DNA of 64,000 nt from Forficula auricularia (lineage: Eukaryota; Arthropoda; Insecta; Dermaptera; Forficulidae), in contig JALMQS010000841.1 of the NCBI GenBank assembly GCA_024734495.1, forward strand, positions 4,828,465 through 4,892,464, written 5' to 3'. The translations under genes were made by a program, and so were the position numbers. This document shows positions 32,906-44,222 of the stretch, piece by piece. The notes under the pieces are model-generated. The model did not search any database. It was not told the DNA's origin and saw only the letters and a program-made list of their open reading frames with translations. Every line of letters begins with the position of its first letter. The stretch's first letter is position 1.

Positions 32906-33104
32906 GTGTAAAAATTAATTTTTAAAGTGAAGTAAAAGTAGACTAAAAGATCCATATTTAAATATATAAGACACATTTTCCTCACCAAAAAATAACATAT
33001 TTTTGCCATTTGTGAAAAGTTTTTCTTCCTTTTAACTTATTGCTCTTGACAGGCTCGAGTAGTAACTGAAAGTCGCCATAGGATTAAGCTCTGGTCGAGT
33101 TCTT

Positions 33105-33589
33105 TTTCGAATCCCCCCCCCCCATAATAATCAAATTATCCCCTTGTGGCTATTATGCAAACGTTTTCAGAAACATCGATGTTTACCATCAATGTTCACT
33201 ATTACAAACCATCCATCGATGGATCGATGTTTTTCTATACGATGTTTTTTACATCGAAGTCCTGACTTTTTTCTAAAGCTGGAACAACAATAACGCTACA
33301 AAGAAACCGTTTGATGGGGAAACGGATTTCAATACTTTTATTTTTAAATTCAGTTACTAAATAAATTGCCCTGGTTTTGGAAAAAACGTCTATTATGAAA
33401 GTCACATGATTATTGTATAACCTTCTAATAAAAAATGAACAACTTAAATCGTATTTTATTTTATATAAAAAAAAACAATCGATGATACGATACATCGATG
33501 TTTTTTTTTATATATCGACGATGAGTTTTTTTACGATGTTTGCATCCCTACCTGTGGGGCGTGTGGCCCACGTTTAGGAAACCCTGATT
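33105..33589. mobile_element. hAT end with a nested ATCGATG-rich element
   Basis: 33105-33154 plus 33546-33589 together match, inverted, the hAT start at 50448-50510 (CACGTTTAGGAAACCCTG end). Between them (about 33155-33545) is an element with inverted ends of the type ATGCAAAC...GTTTGCATCCCTA, and with repeated ATCGATG words near both ends. The duplication at the nested site is approximate (CCTTGTGG, CCTGTGGG). Confidence 0.5.
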
Positions 33590-33899
33590 TAAAATATTTA
33601 TTTGATAAATCTTTCTCTCATTTACCATAAAATTATTAAGAAAACAAAAAAATAAAAAGATTTCGTTTTCTAGCAACTTTTTATTTACGATTGGTTCATT
33701 CATTTTTAAAGGATTTTAAAAAGCTCCTATATATTTTAGAAGAATACTAAGGGAAATTTGGAATCTTCAAGCAGTTAAAAGTATAATAAATAGAGTTTGA
33801 ATTATTAAGATGAATAGAGTGGCCAGAATTATGGTAATAAATTAATGAGAAGTGGTGGAATTTAATCTTATTAGTTAATTGTTGCGGATGTAAGAAATA

Positions 33900-34370
33900 T
33901 TTAGTGCCGAGGGGGCGGGAGCGGGTTCCGGACATTGAAGTATCCACCTTGTGGTGTGCCTAAGTGGGCAGACAAAGTTTTAGTTTGTCTCCGCGTGTGT
34001 ATAATATATTTGGGGCCATTAAGTCCGAGCGCGGAGCTTAAAATCCAGCACAGGCCGGCTGCGGGGGGCGTTAGCACGCACTTGCCCTCACCTGGCCCTG
34101 GCCCAAGAGATTCGCAATACACATACATTACGACCTAATGGGCGCATAAATACCCCCTAATACGACCCAGGCGCTACATATGCCGCATACATCACCACAG
34201 GGCCACGCCAATAAGGTCGCTTAATCATTGATCAACTTTGCCCCGAAAAGTGGATTTCCACCCTGACATGCTACCAAATCCTCAGCCATAATTAAATGGA
34301 TTTATCCAAGTAGATCCCCTGGGTCGGGATCTGTGGATTCTACTCATTACAAACGATTGAATTTATATTA
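33900..34370. other. GC-rich unique island
   Basis: Sharp rise in G+C between 33905 and 34110, then GCATAAATAC and CCTAATGGGCGC-like words (homeodomain or Cdx/Abd-B-like). Opposing frames of 67-75 codons lack domains. Candidate regulatory DNA. Confidence 0.35.
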
Positions 34371-34794
34371 TTGGATAAATAGTAACTACTCTGTCGTGTT
34401 ATTTCGCTGTAATAGAATTGTGTACTGTGTAAATCCCTCTCTGATCTATATAAATTATATTAGACGCTTTTTAATCATTCAGTTGATACTTTAAATAAAA
34501 ACAACAAAGCATTTAAAATGAGAACTTAACAAAGTTATCAAAGATGTTATTAGCTAAGTTTGATTCTTTGTCAAAAGAGCTGCCCCCCTTCCGCACCCCA
34601 TATGTATGTAAATCGATCCCAAGTTCTTAAAACGCTGTCCAAGTAATTGACAATTCTCTGAGAAGTCACAAAATTGACATACAACCAAACTTGACTATCT
34701 AAAACATCAAAGACTAACTTCATAAATTCTCTATTAAATTTAAAAAATTTTAATATTATATATTTAAAACTATTTAAAGATAAATAATTATATA
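34371..34794. other. AT-rich stretch, nothing recognised
   Basis: No coding or repeat similarity seen. Confidence 0.3.
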
Positions 34795-36080
34795 AAATTT
34801 GAATTTTTAGTGAAATCACACTTAATTATAATTATTTATTGAACACGAACATTTAATCTATATAATAAAAATGAATTTCTGTTTCTTTGTAAGCGCAGAT
34901 CACTCAAATGCCTTGGCCGATTTGGCTAATTTTTATTTTTAAATGTTCGTAATAGTCCATACAGGTTAATACGTAAAAAAAAATTGGAAAAGTTGACCGG
35001 AAAATTGAAAAATTAAGGAAAAACTAAAAAAAATTCAGGTTAGCCAACATAGCTTGCCAAACAATAAAAGAACTAAACTAGCAAACTAAACATGTGTTGG
35101 CGGCCCTGTTTGTCAGATTTTTGAGTTCCCTTCATTCTTAATAGTTCTAACCACATTATCGTTGAAGAAGAATTTAATAATGCAACAAAGAATTAAAAAA
35201 ACTATCTATTTTTTTAAAGTACCTTTAAAAACAAAAATTAAAAAAAAAACTGCAACGGATCGTTGCTAAACTTTATCCAAATTGATTTGAAATATGAATA
35301 TGTTTATTTCTTTATTATTAATCAGATATCACTTGCAATTTGCAGTTCAAGTTGACTTTAATTCAAAAATAATGATCGATTCTCATTTAACAGTCGAGGA
35401 ATAACCATTCTACATTCGATTTTTGACATTTCGGTTTTTATTGGTAGCCATTGGTGAAGACATGGAGGAATCGACTTAAAATAAAAAATAACGATCGATT
35501 CTTATCTAATACTAGAGGAATAACCTTATTGCATTACATTTTTGATGTTTTGACTATTAATAACAAGCTCTACTGAAAACGTGTAAGAATCGACTTAAAA
35601 TCAATAAGACTAAATTCTTTTATGATAAACAACTCAAGCTTGAGAATAAGAGACTTTTTTATAAATAGATTGTATATACTTTTGTGTCTAGCAAAATGAA
35701 TAATAATTGTAATTTTCAAATCTTCTTATCTATAATAATAGCTACATATACCTAATATAACTTTTTTTATTTTCCCCTTAATGATAACAAGTGGATTTTT
35801 AATACATTTTAAATATTTGTTTCATCTTATTTGTTATGAGTGTACTATATATTGCAGTTAAATCGAATCTTAAATTATATCTATTTAAGACTTTATAACA
35901 AAACAATTATATTAATTTTCTGTAACTAATAAAACATCAATAAAGCAGCCACGTGGGGGTCAGGGGGCGAAGTCCCTTGACTAGCAAAAGGCCCGCCTTC
36001 GGCGAGCTGCGAAGCTAGTACAATATAACTACGACGTTTCGATCGACTTATTCTGCGATTGTTCTCAAGCATGAGCATCC
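34795..36080. repeat. Family G foldback (copy 3), split by a Helitron
   Basis: 34795-34856 and 36019-36080 are the two halves of one G arm (TTTTTAGTGAAATCACAC..., AACTACGACGTTTCGATCGA). Copy 2 shows the undivided form. Confidence 0.65.
34857..36018 (+). mobile_element. Non-autonomous Helitron
   Basis: The 5' end is TCTATATAATAAAAATGAAT. The 3' end is a GC hairpin (GGCCCGCCTTCGGCGAGC) followed by GAAGCTAG. It lies between A (34856) and T (36019), as Helitrons do, with no duplication. No Rep/helicase coding is present, so it depends on an autonomous partner. The interior includes family E sequence (35240-35600). Confidence 0.85.
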
Positions 36081-37046
36081 ATTCCGATTATAGGTCAACT
36101 GAAATAATTATATATATTTTTTCACAATAAACATTGTATTCAACCAATTAAAAAAATGAAAACCCAGCTAACTCTCTTATAACACAGTAGATAGGTTCCT
36201 AGAAAATGTCGTGTTGTGTGAAACCGTGTTATATGAGACCAAGGGCCACTACAAAAAGGGGGCTAACGTTCTGAAAACTTATTAAAAACAAACATGTTTT
36301 TTTTTAATTTCATATTAGCAATTTAATTTTTATTAAAAATATACAAATGTATGTATAACACAAAACGAAAAGTAACAAAAAAATAGTATTTTCATTTAAT
36401 GGGACCTTAATTTAATAAATTTCTTCCTCATCACTGATTCTGGGGGGAGGGGGGTTTTATCGCTGCAAAATTAGTATTATATGCTAAAAATAAAAATGGT
36501 CAAGTGTTAAAAAAAACATTTTATCTAGTGATGTAGAAGTACACTATTGTACAAAGGTTTTCTAATTTTTTTTATCGTGTTAGAGTGAAACCGTGTTACA
36601 CATTGGAGGATCATAGGGTAAGCGGCTCCGGGGGCCCCGTGCTTGTAAGAGTCCCCAAAAAAGGCCGATTGTATTCAAGTGTTTTCTTAATCATTGTTTT
36701 ATAACACTTGTATTCAATTTTAGAAATGTAACAAAACATCGATATTTTTAATTCACTTCTAAATAAGGATTGTTTGTTTCAACAATCTAACTGAACTAAT
36801 TTATAATATATTTTATGAAAAATTATTTTTAAAAAAATAAATGTGCCAAAATTTGGATATAATCGTTCATAGTTCAGAATTTTTTATTTATTGTTTATCA
36901 AAATATTAATGTTAAACGAAAACACAAATAGACATACAATTAGAGGAAAAACATTTTAAATATTAAGACTGATTTATTCGAGTTAATTTTCCAAATGCTA
37001 GTGAGATTTGAATATATTGTTAATCTCCAAAAAATCTAAGAATTCT
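36081..37046. other. Region with repeated CCGTGTTA words
   Basis: GAAACCGTGTTA-type words recur at about 36218, 36588 and, in other form, 38770-38790. This suggests a small unclassified repeat. No coding sequence. The 37.0 kb end is the presumptive 3' flank of the zinc-finger array. Confidence 0.3.
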
Positions 37047-38714
37047 TCAAGGGTTTTTAAAATGTATTTTTAAATGGGTTATGAGATGTGACTTTTGAAT
37101 AAAGGCCTTTGTGCAATGACTACACTTGAAAGACCTCTCCCCAGTATGTATTATTAAATGTCTTGTGAGAAGAGATTTAATTGTGAAGCGTTTTGCACAG
37201 TGATCACAGGCAAAGGGCCTTTCACCGGAATGTATCATTAAATGGGAAGTGAGATGAGATTTAATTGTGAAGCGTTTTGCACAGTGATCACAGGCAAAGG
37301 GCCTTTCACCGGAATGTACCATTAAATGGGAAGTGAGATGAGATTTAATTGTGAAGCGTTTTGCACAGTGATCACAGGCAAAGGGCTTTTTACCGGAATG
37401 TACCCTTAAATGGATGGTGAGATCAGATTTGTGTGAGAAATGTTTTTCACAGTGATCACAAGCAAAGGGCTTTTCACCGGAATGTACCCTTAAATGGGTG
37501 GTGAGATCAGATTTGTGTGAGAACATGTTTTCACAGTGATCAAGAGGCAAAGAGGCTTTTTACCGGAATGTACCCTTGAAATGGATGGTGAGATCAGATT
37601 TGTGTGAGAACTGTTTTTCACAGTGATCACAGGCAAGAGGGCTTTTTGCTGGAATGTACCCTTAAATGGATGGTGAGATCAGATTTGTTGTGAGAACTGT
37701 TTTTCACAGATGATCACAGGCAAAGGACTGTTCGCCTGAATGTACCCTTAAATGGCATGTGAGATTAGATTTTTCGAGAAATGTTTGACCGCTAAAGACT
37801 GTTGGGAGTCGGCAAAACGTGTGCTGCGTGCAAAGCATGCTTTGGGGGGAATTATTGATTTTATCTCATCAGAGCACCTGCCGTGATAGTATCTATAGAA
37901 AAGGGAAAGGGCGGAGACATCTCTTCGATGAGCCAGCGAGTCGAGGGAGTCGGTGAGGGTAGAATCGTCAATTAGCCTGACGGCTCGTTTCTGAATTGCA
38001 TCAAGGGTAGCAAGAGAATATTTTGAGGCTCCTCTCCACAGATGAGAGCCGTATTCGAGACAGGGGCGGATTTGGGCCTTGTAGATGGTGAGAAGTTGTG
38101 GGGTTTGTAAAATCGCTTGGACCTGAATAAGAAGCCAATCTTCCTTGCTGCAGATTTCGCCACAGAGGAGATGTGTTCATTCCAAGACAGGTCAGATGCG
38201 ACAGAGACGCCCAACATGGATAGGCTGTCACACATTTTCAGGGTATTCGAATCGAAGTGAATATCAGGGAAATCTCTATTTTCGCGCCTAGAAATTAGAC
38301 AACATTGAGTCTTGTTTGAATTGAAGTTAACTAAATTTTGTAGAGCCCCATTTATTCAGTTTGTCTAGGTCGAGAGTAATTGAGGAGGCAACATTGATTC
38401 GATTATTCGGGAGAGAGGGTTTGCCGTGCAGAGTGCTATCGTCGGCGTAACAATGAGTGGGGTTTGACGTTTGATCGAAAAGGTCGTTTATATATAAGTT
38501 AGGAAGAGTGTGGAGGAGATTGCAGGTAGCCTTGGGGAACACCAGAGTTTGTGGAGAACGATTCACAGTGATCACAAGCAAAGGGCTTTTCACCGGAATG
38601 TACCCTTAAATGGGTGGTGAGATCACATTTATTTCTGAAACTTTTTTCATAGTGATCACAGGAAAAGGTCCCCTTCCCTGTATGAACCGTTATTTTACCG
38701 CCTAGGGCCCCCAC
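37047..38714 (-). pseudogene. C2H2 zinc-finger array, interrupted by LINE sequence
   Basis: About ten C2H2 fingers of the C-x2-C-x12-H-x3-H type are joined by HSGE(K/R)PF linkers, a DNA-binding array. The open 167-codon C-terminal frame (37047-37550) holds the last six: fingers with FACDHCEKHFSHKSDLTIHL and the near-identical FACDHCAKRFTIKSHLTSHL units, ending HFKNP-stop. Upstream (37551-37786) three or four fingers are broken by scattered one-base insertions and a two-base deletion. The first finger and a half (38562-38714) lies beyond a 775-bp LINE piece. The first finger has CDHY in place of CxxC. A splice-acceptor-like TTCAG precedes 38714 on the minus strand. The single-base indels in an otherwise well-kept array could be assembly errors, so the array may be intact apart from the LINE. 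Confidence 0.7.
37787..38561 (-). mobile_element. CR1/L2-like LINE RT fragment inside the zinc-finger array
   Basis: Minus-strand frames read TNSGVPQG, IYINDL, HCYADDSTLHG (the YADD catalytic motif of the RT palm), then MCDSLSMLGVSVASDLSW and SAARKIGFLFRSKRF. This matches the plus-strand copy at 47043-47732. Several frameshifts. Both LINE ends are cut and there is no poly-A. Removing 37787-38561 restores a perfect finger junction (GAAATGTTT joined to TTCACAGTG). Confidence 0.8.
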
Positions 38715-38759
38715 CTGAATTGATACGCTACTGGTGTTACAGATTGGGGTGCCCGCAAT

Positions 38760-39960
38760 TTATTCTACCGTGTTGCAAGATGCCGTGTTGTAGGAAAAAA
38801 AATTATATACTTACCTATAATAAATTTTTTACAATGTCTTAAAGAAAGCAATTACTTATTCCTAGCAAACTATTAATAAAAATAAGCTAATTCTATTGAA
38901 TATGTGTCGTTGACTTCAAGTGGCATAATTGATTTACTTCATTAGATTTTGCGACATCAATATTTCATACCTATATATATATTAAAAAATAATTTTGAAT
39001 TCCTACATGCCTGCCCCCTCGTATTTTAAAATGAAATGAAATATAAATTGCTTTATTTCTGGACTTGGAGATTTTATAATTTTATTATTTTTGTTAATCC
39101 CCCCTCCCCACTCTCATTTTAGATTATTATCATTCATTTTTCTAGGGTCTTAAAGGCTACCTTTCCGAAATTCGATACGAATCGATCGAAAAAGTAGAAT
39201 ACCTATAGCATTTCGGGCCCTAAAAATAAGAATAGTTCACTTTTTTTTCAATAATAAGACTCCTTCCACCAAAGGAAATGTTAACTTTCTTGGTCTCTTA
39301 AAATGTAAACATTTCAATTTTCAAGAGCGCCCCCCCCCCACCCACACACCTAATTTTAAGTTCGATTTCATCTTAAATATAATATTCTCTTAACTCCTTC
39401 AGACCTGAATTAAATATCATCTATAAAAAAAAATATTTTTGCATTTAAATAAGTTGTTATTGTGTATACTCGAATATATTTTGCAATATATTTCTACATA
39501 TTAGTAGTGTACATGAACATGTACATACGGTTTCAGTAGTTTTAGCTATTTCAAATTTTGAATAAAATTGATTAGACTATTATATATATGTTCGTGTGTC
39601 TGAAAGAGTTATAAAATAAGTAAATATTAAATTTAGTTTATGACGTATATATTATCTCATACTCACTACTTATATGTTCTATATATCTAAAGTTTTGATA
39701 AGGGAGAATGGTTTGGGCTCTTGGTGAAACATTTTAAATAAAGTAAAGAAATTTTTTTCTTTACTTTATATATCTAAAGATTTTTCGCAGACTGAGAAAC
39801 GTCATTTCGGTTATTTTTTTTTCATCGAAATAGTTTTACCCATATATGAAATATTTCGAAAAACCATAGCAAAGAACAAACACATTTTTCATGGACTATT
39901 TATTACATTACTTTATATGTGAAGTAAAATCAAAAGCAAACAAATTTTGATTATAGGCAC
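38760..39960. other. AT-rich stretch, nothing recognised
   Basis: Short C-runs (39340) and low-complexity DNA. No coding or repeat similarity seen. Confidence 0.35.
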
Positions 39961-39963
39961 ATA

Positions 39964-41010
39964 TCTACTCTTATTAAACGAGCAAAAATTGTATATTTAT
40001 TTATTTATATATATATTTATTTATTTATATATTTGTATCTTGGTTTTATTTTGAAAACGGCCCTACCGATTTTGATGAAATCAAAATCTATTAACAAGTT
40101 TTGAGGATGAAAAAAAGATCTGGCTAGGTCTGGACCTCATCAAAATTCATCTTAATTGATTTTTCTTAATTAAAGTAATTATTGATAGATGAAAATCTCA
40201 ATAAAAAAATGACTCGCTGGATGTCAGATTAGAACCTGAGACCTCTTGCATCAGAGGCACACACTCTACCACTGGACTATAGAACTATTTTAAAAAACTT
40301 TGCTTTTTACTTTTACTAAAATGAATATTTTTGAATTAGACTTTATTATAAGTGTGGAAATAATTGAATATATTATATATAGCTATGTATTTAATAAATA
40401 TAATTCATTGAATAAATTGCGGCGACGACAAATTTGAAATATGTATAATTGAATTAAGCTGAAAGAAAGACAACAATTAATTTTAAATCCAGAAACATTA
40501 AATATATTAATAATTATTCCTTGGCCTCCCCCCTCCACTCTTCTAATTAAAATTAAATATTCAATTCTCTTTTCTCCGGGCAATTATCCTTGCAATTGTC
40601 TTCCTAAAAAAATACTTGCTTGGTGAAAGTTATCACTTCTGGGCTTCTGTGCGCGTCCCGAGACGTACATATTTTTTTTCTAATTTTATGTTTTTATTTC
40701 AGATCCTATACGATTATTTTTTGTTATTATTATTTTCCTATTTATTTTTTATAATGTTTATCAATATGAACGAATGTGGTCAAATTGGTGTACGAGTAAA
40801 CAAATATACACATAATATGTGGACCATTAGAAAGATAGAAGTGCAAAAACTGGGTGGGGGTGGGGATGGATGTGGGGGTGCAGGAGGTGGGGTGCAGTTG
40901 TGGGGGATCCCGGGGTGGGAGGCGCAGTTGGGGTGGGGGCGGAGTGTGGGGTGCAGTGATGGTGGGGGGGGGCAGGGGTTACCGTGCATCGCTCGGTGCC
41001 TCCAGGTACT
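39964..41010 (+). mobile_element. Helitron-like element D1
   Basis: Starts TCTACTCTTATTAAACGAGC after an A and ends with hairpin ACCGTGC-ATC-GCTCGGT plus GCCTCCAGGTACT. Three further copies share the 3' end and two the 5' end. The 3' terminus is not the canonical CTRR, so the assignment is tentative. It contains a tRNA-like segment (minus, 40208-40290) and a very G-rich tract (40851-40980). Confidence 0.55.
40208..40290 (-). other. tRNA-like segment inside D1
   Basis: Minus strand: TAGTCCAGTGGTAGAGTGTG (A-box-like), an arm CCTCT/AGAGG that could be an anticodon stem, and AGGTTCTAATCT in place of a consensus B box. Acceptor stem not convincing. A tRNA pseudogene or SINE head carried by the element. 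Confidence 0.45.
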
Positions 41011-41805
41011 ATATATTTATTGATAAAAGAAATATCTAACTTATTTTTTTTTCTTTTTGAAATTAAGCTCTTTACTTTTCAAATAAGAGTATAATTATTT
41101 CCGATTTTAATACATTATTAAACATGATAGTCAGATGTAATTAACATAAAGATAAGATTTTGCGACTTGATCTGTGTTTGTGATTTAATCATAGAGAAAT
41201 GTTGTTTACATGCACTCGGTAGGAATTTATTTCCGAAACAATATTAATCATAAACTGTTACCCTTGTAGTCAAACCATCTTAAATCATCTTATTAACTTG
41301 TCGTGCGCCCCCCCCCCCCTCCACACGATGGAGTCTTTCTCACTGTCGGAGGCGCCTCTCTTTAAATCTTTGATAATTTTATCACGAGTTGAGCTTTATG
41401 ATAAAATTGGATTACATTATCAATGTTATGTATATAGTGGGCTCAAGATTGACAAGTTGAGATCGGTCTCTCATCTACTCTCACTCACAGGAAGGAAATC
41501 TGACGATAAACACCCATCTTCGAGAATTTAACAAAATAAACTCTTATTCATTTTGTTACAGCAATATGAAATTCATTTTAAATTATTATTTTTCATCTTC
41601 ATCAAAGTAGGTATAATTTTTATTGAGTATAATATTAATTTTTAATCTTATTTAATCACTTAACTTACTCTTAGTTATTTAATGTATTGGACTCTTTTTC
41701 TGAATTTATAAAAATACCAAAATTCTAAGAAGGAAAGATCACAGGTTCGTATTCTGTCGAATGCTCATTCATTTTTTTCAGAAAATAATCAAATAGTTCT
41801 CGATA
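41011..41805. other. Nothing recognised
   Basis: AT-rich apart from a C-run at 41307-41321. The 77-codon frame here lacks similarity. Confidence 0.3.
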
Positions 41806-42617
41806 TCTACTCTTACTAAACGAGCAAAAATTGTATATTTATTTGTATATATATTTGTTTATATATTTGTATCTTGGTTCTATTTTGAAAACGACTCTAC
41901 CGATTTTGATGAAATTCACGGGTTAGGGGGTTTTCGGGGTGACAATTCGATCTGTCACGGTCTCACCTTCGACAAAATTGTTTTTGATGGGTTTTTTCGT
42001 AATCAAATTAATAATTCTCAGGTAGACAAATCCCATTCTTAGGGTTTTAAAAAAGGTTACTCTTTTCCTTTTGTACCCAGGCAGACAATGGGTTGCCTTA
42101 ATTCATTGTTCTAAAAGGCCTTGAAGAAGTATTGTGATTGTGGATTTTAACATATTTTGTTCAACCTAAACGTTAGAAATATTAATAAACGTTTTATAAT
42201 TGTTTTTATAAAGAATTTTATTTATTTAATAGAATAAAAAATAATCAAGAATTTATTTAAAAATATATTTTGCATAAGCAGGTCTCAATTTTCTGAAAAA
42301 ACAACACATTTTGATAGGTTTTATTTATTAACAATTGGATGAATAAAAATGAATCATATGGTTGAATCAAAACAGGTGCAGGAGGTGGGGTGCAGTGGTG
42401 GGGGATCCGGGGGTAGGGCGAGGTTTCGGGGGTGGGGTCAAGCGGGGTGGAGGTACAGTGGGCAAATACTATATATATTTGTATTTTTTTAATTTGAAAA
42501 CGGCTCTCAAATAAAAATCGACATTTTTATCAGAATTTTAAATTAAAAATAATATTAAAATTAAGGTTTTAACTGAAGGAAGAAGTTACCGAGCATCGCT
42601 CGGTGCCTCCAGGTACT
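41806..42617 (+). mobile_element. Helitron-like element D2
   Basis: Full copy with 5' TCTACTCTTACTAAACGAGC and 3' hairpin ACCGAGC-ATC-GCTCGGT then GCCTCCAGGTACT. G-rich tract at 42376-42465 before an A/T-rich 3' segment. About 95% alike with D3 by eye over most of its length. Confidence 0.65.
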
Positions 42618-43075
42618 GTAGAATTAGCTATCAAACTATTAAATATAATTATTTAAAAATTTCGCGATTCTCTTGAACTGAAATTCTAAATATATTTGAA
42701 AGTAAAATTGAAGATAAGCAAACATTTTTCCTAGAAAGACCATTTAACTAATATTTACAATAAAATTTATTATATTTTACATAATTAAATACTTTGAAGT
42801 AATGAAAATTTGTTGGAAAACAAATTTTTCTTTAATGCATTTAAATGAACTAGTGCACAGAAAAGATGCAGCATCAATTGCTAAATCTTTACATTAATGG
42901 AGATTTTTAGAATAGAGTAGGTAATCAAAAGATGGTCATGGTGAAAAATGGTGGGAGGAAGTCAATGTAGGTTTTGAAGGACTTATGATTCTAAGAAAGA
43001 GAGAGGAGAAAGAATTGGGATCTAAAAGAGATAGGGATAAACAAATTTGACGAAAGAACTGGCTCGACATCTCTC
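42618..43075. other. AT-rich stretch, nothing recognised
   Basis: No coding or repeat similarity seen, except that LINE remnants begin near 43076. Confidence 0.3.
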
Positions 43076-43186
43076 CGATTTGGCAGTAAACTGGTGTTGG
43101 GAGCCGACCAAAAGCATGCTTTGGGAAGAATTATTGATATCTACTTGATAGAGATTTTCTTTAGGAGACGGACTGGTATAAATATG

Positions 43187-43408
43187 CAATTGGATGTTGA
43201 TGAAAGCAGTCCACGGTGGTTGTAAAAAATAAGACTATAGAGGTTTTATTATTTTACATTTATTTGTTAAACCGACGTTTCGGAGATTTATTCTGAAGAA
43301 GGAGAGAATAAATCTCCGAAACGTCGGTTTAATAAATAAATGTAAAATAATAAACATCTATAGTCTTATTTTTCAACCACCGTGGACTGCTTCATCAACA
43401 TCCAATTG
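43187..43408. mobile_element. Compact foldback with hammerhead-like centre
   Basis: Two arms of about 105 bp (CAATTGGATGTTGATGAAAG inward to AAACCGACGTTTCGGAGATT) meet around a 10-12 nt centre. The centre of the palindrome holds a CTGAAGA core. Non-coding. Confidence 0.75.
43290..43328 (+). ncRNA. Hammerhead-like motif in the palindrome centre
   Basis: CTGAAGA (43293-43299), unpaired A, helix II GGAGA/TCTCC with a 7-nt loop, GAAAC (43318-43322), GTC (43323-43325). Helix III has no loop. Helix II coincides with the centre of the foldback, so the RNA could instead form the long hairpin. Confidence 0.5.
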
Positions 43409-43411
43409 ATA

Positions 43412-44222
43412 TCTACTCTTATTAAACGAGCAAAAATTGTATATTTATTTGTACATATATATATATTTGTTTGCTTATATATTTGTAACTTGGTTCTATT
43501 TTGAAAACGACACTACCGATTTTGATGAAATTCACGGGTTAGGGGGTTTTCGGGGTGACAATTCGATCTGTCACGGTCTCACCTTCGACAAAATTGTTTT
43601 TGATGGGTTTTTTCGTAATCAAATTAATTATTCTCAGGTAGACAAATCCCATTCTTAGGGTTTTAAAAAGGTTTCCCTTTTCCTTTTGTACCCAGGCAGA
43701 CAATGGGTTGCCTTAATTCATTGTTCTAAAATGCCTTGAAGAAGTATTGTGATTGTGGATTTTAACAGATTTTGTTCAACCTAAAAGTTAGAAATATTAA
43801 TAAAAGTTTTATAATTGTTTTTATAAAGAAATTTATTTATTTAATAGAATAAAAAATAATCAAGAATTTATTTAAAAATATATTTCGCATAAGCAGGTCT
43901 CAATTTTCTGAAAAAACAACACATATTGATAGGTTTTATTTATTAACAATTGTATGAATAAAAATGAATCATATGGTTGAATCAAAACAGGTGCAGGAGG
44001 TGGGGTGCAGTGGTGGGCGATCCGGGGGTATGGCGAGGTTTCGGGGGTGTGGGGGTTCAGTGCGTGAATACTATATATATTTGTATTTTTTTTTAATTTG
44101 AAAAGGACTCTCAAATAAAAATCGACCTTTGTAATCAGAATTTTAAATTAAAAATAATATTAAAATAAAGGTTTTAACTGAAGGAAGAAGTTACCGAGCA
44201 TCGCTCGGTGCCTCCAGGTACT
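43412..44222 (+). mobile_element. Helitron-like element D3
   Basis: Same structure as D2: 5' TCTACTCTTATTAAACGAGC preceded by A, 3' hairpin and GGTACT end. G-rich tract at 43990-44070. Inserted into a decayed LINE tail. Confidence 0.65.

Noticed and set aside
36025..36065. GACGTTTCGATCGACTTATT in family G as a hammerhead
   Set aside because: GAAACGTCG is present on the minus strand but the CTGANGA core is not (reads CAGAATAAG).
40616..41061. Glycine/tryptophan-rich frames in the G-rich tract
   Set aside because: Low-complexity translation of a G-run inside a Helitron-like element.
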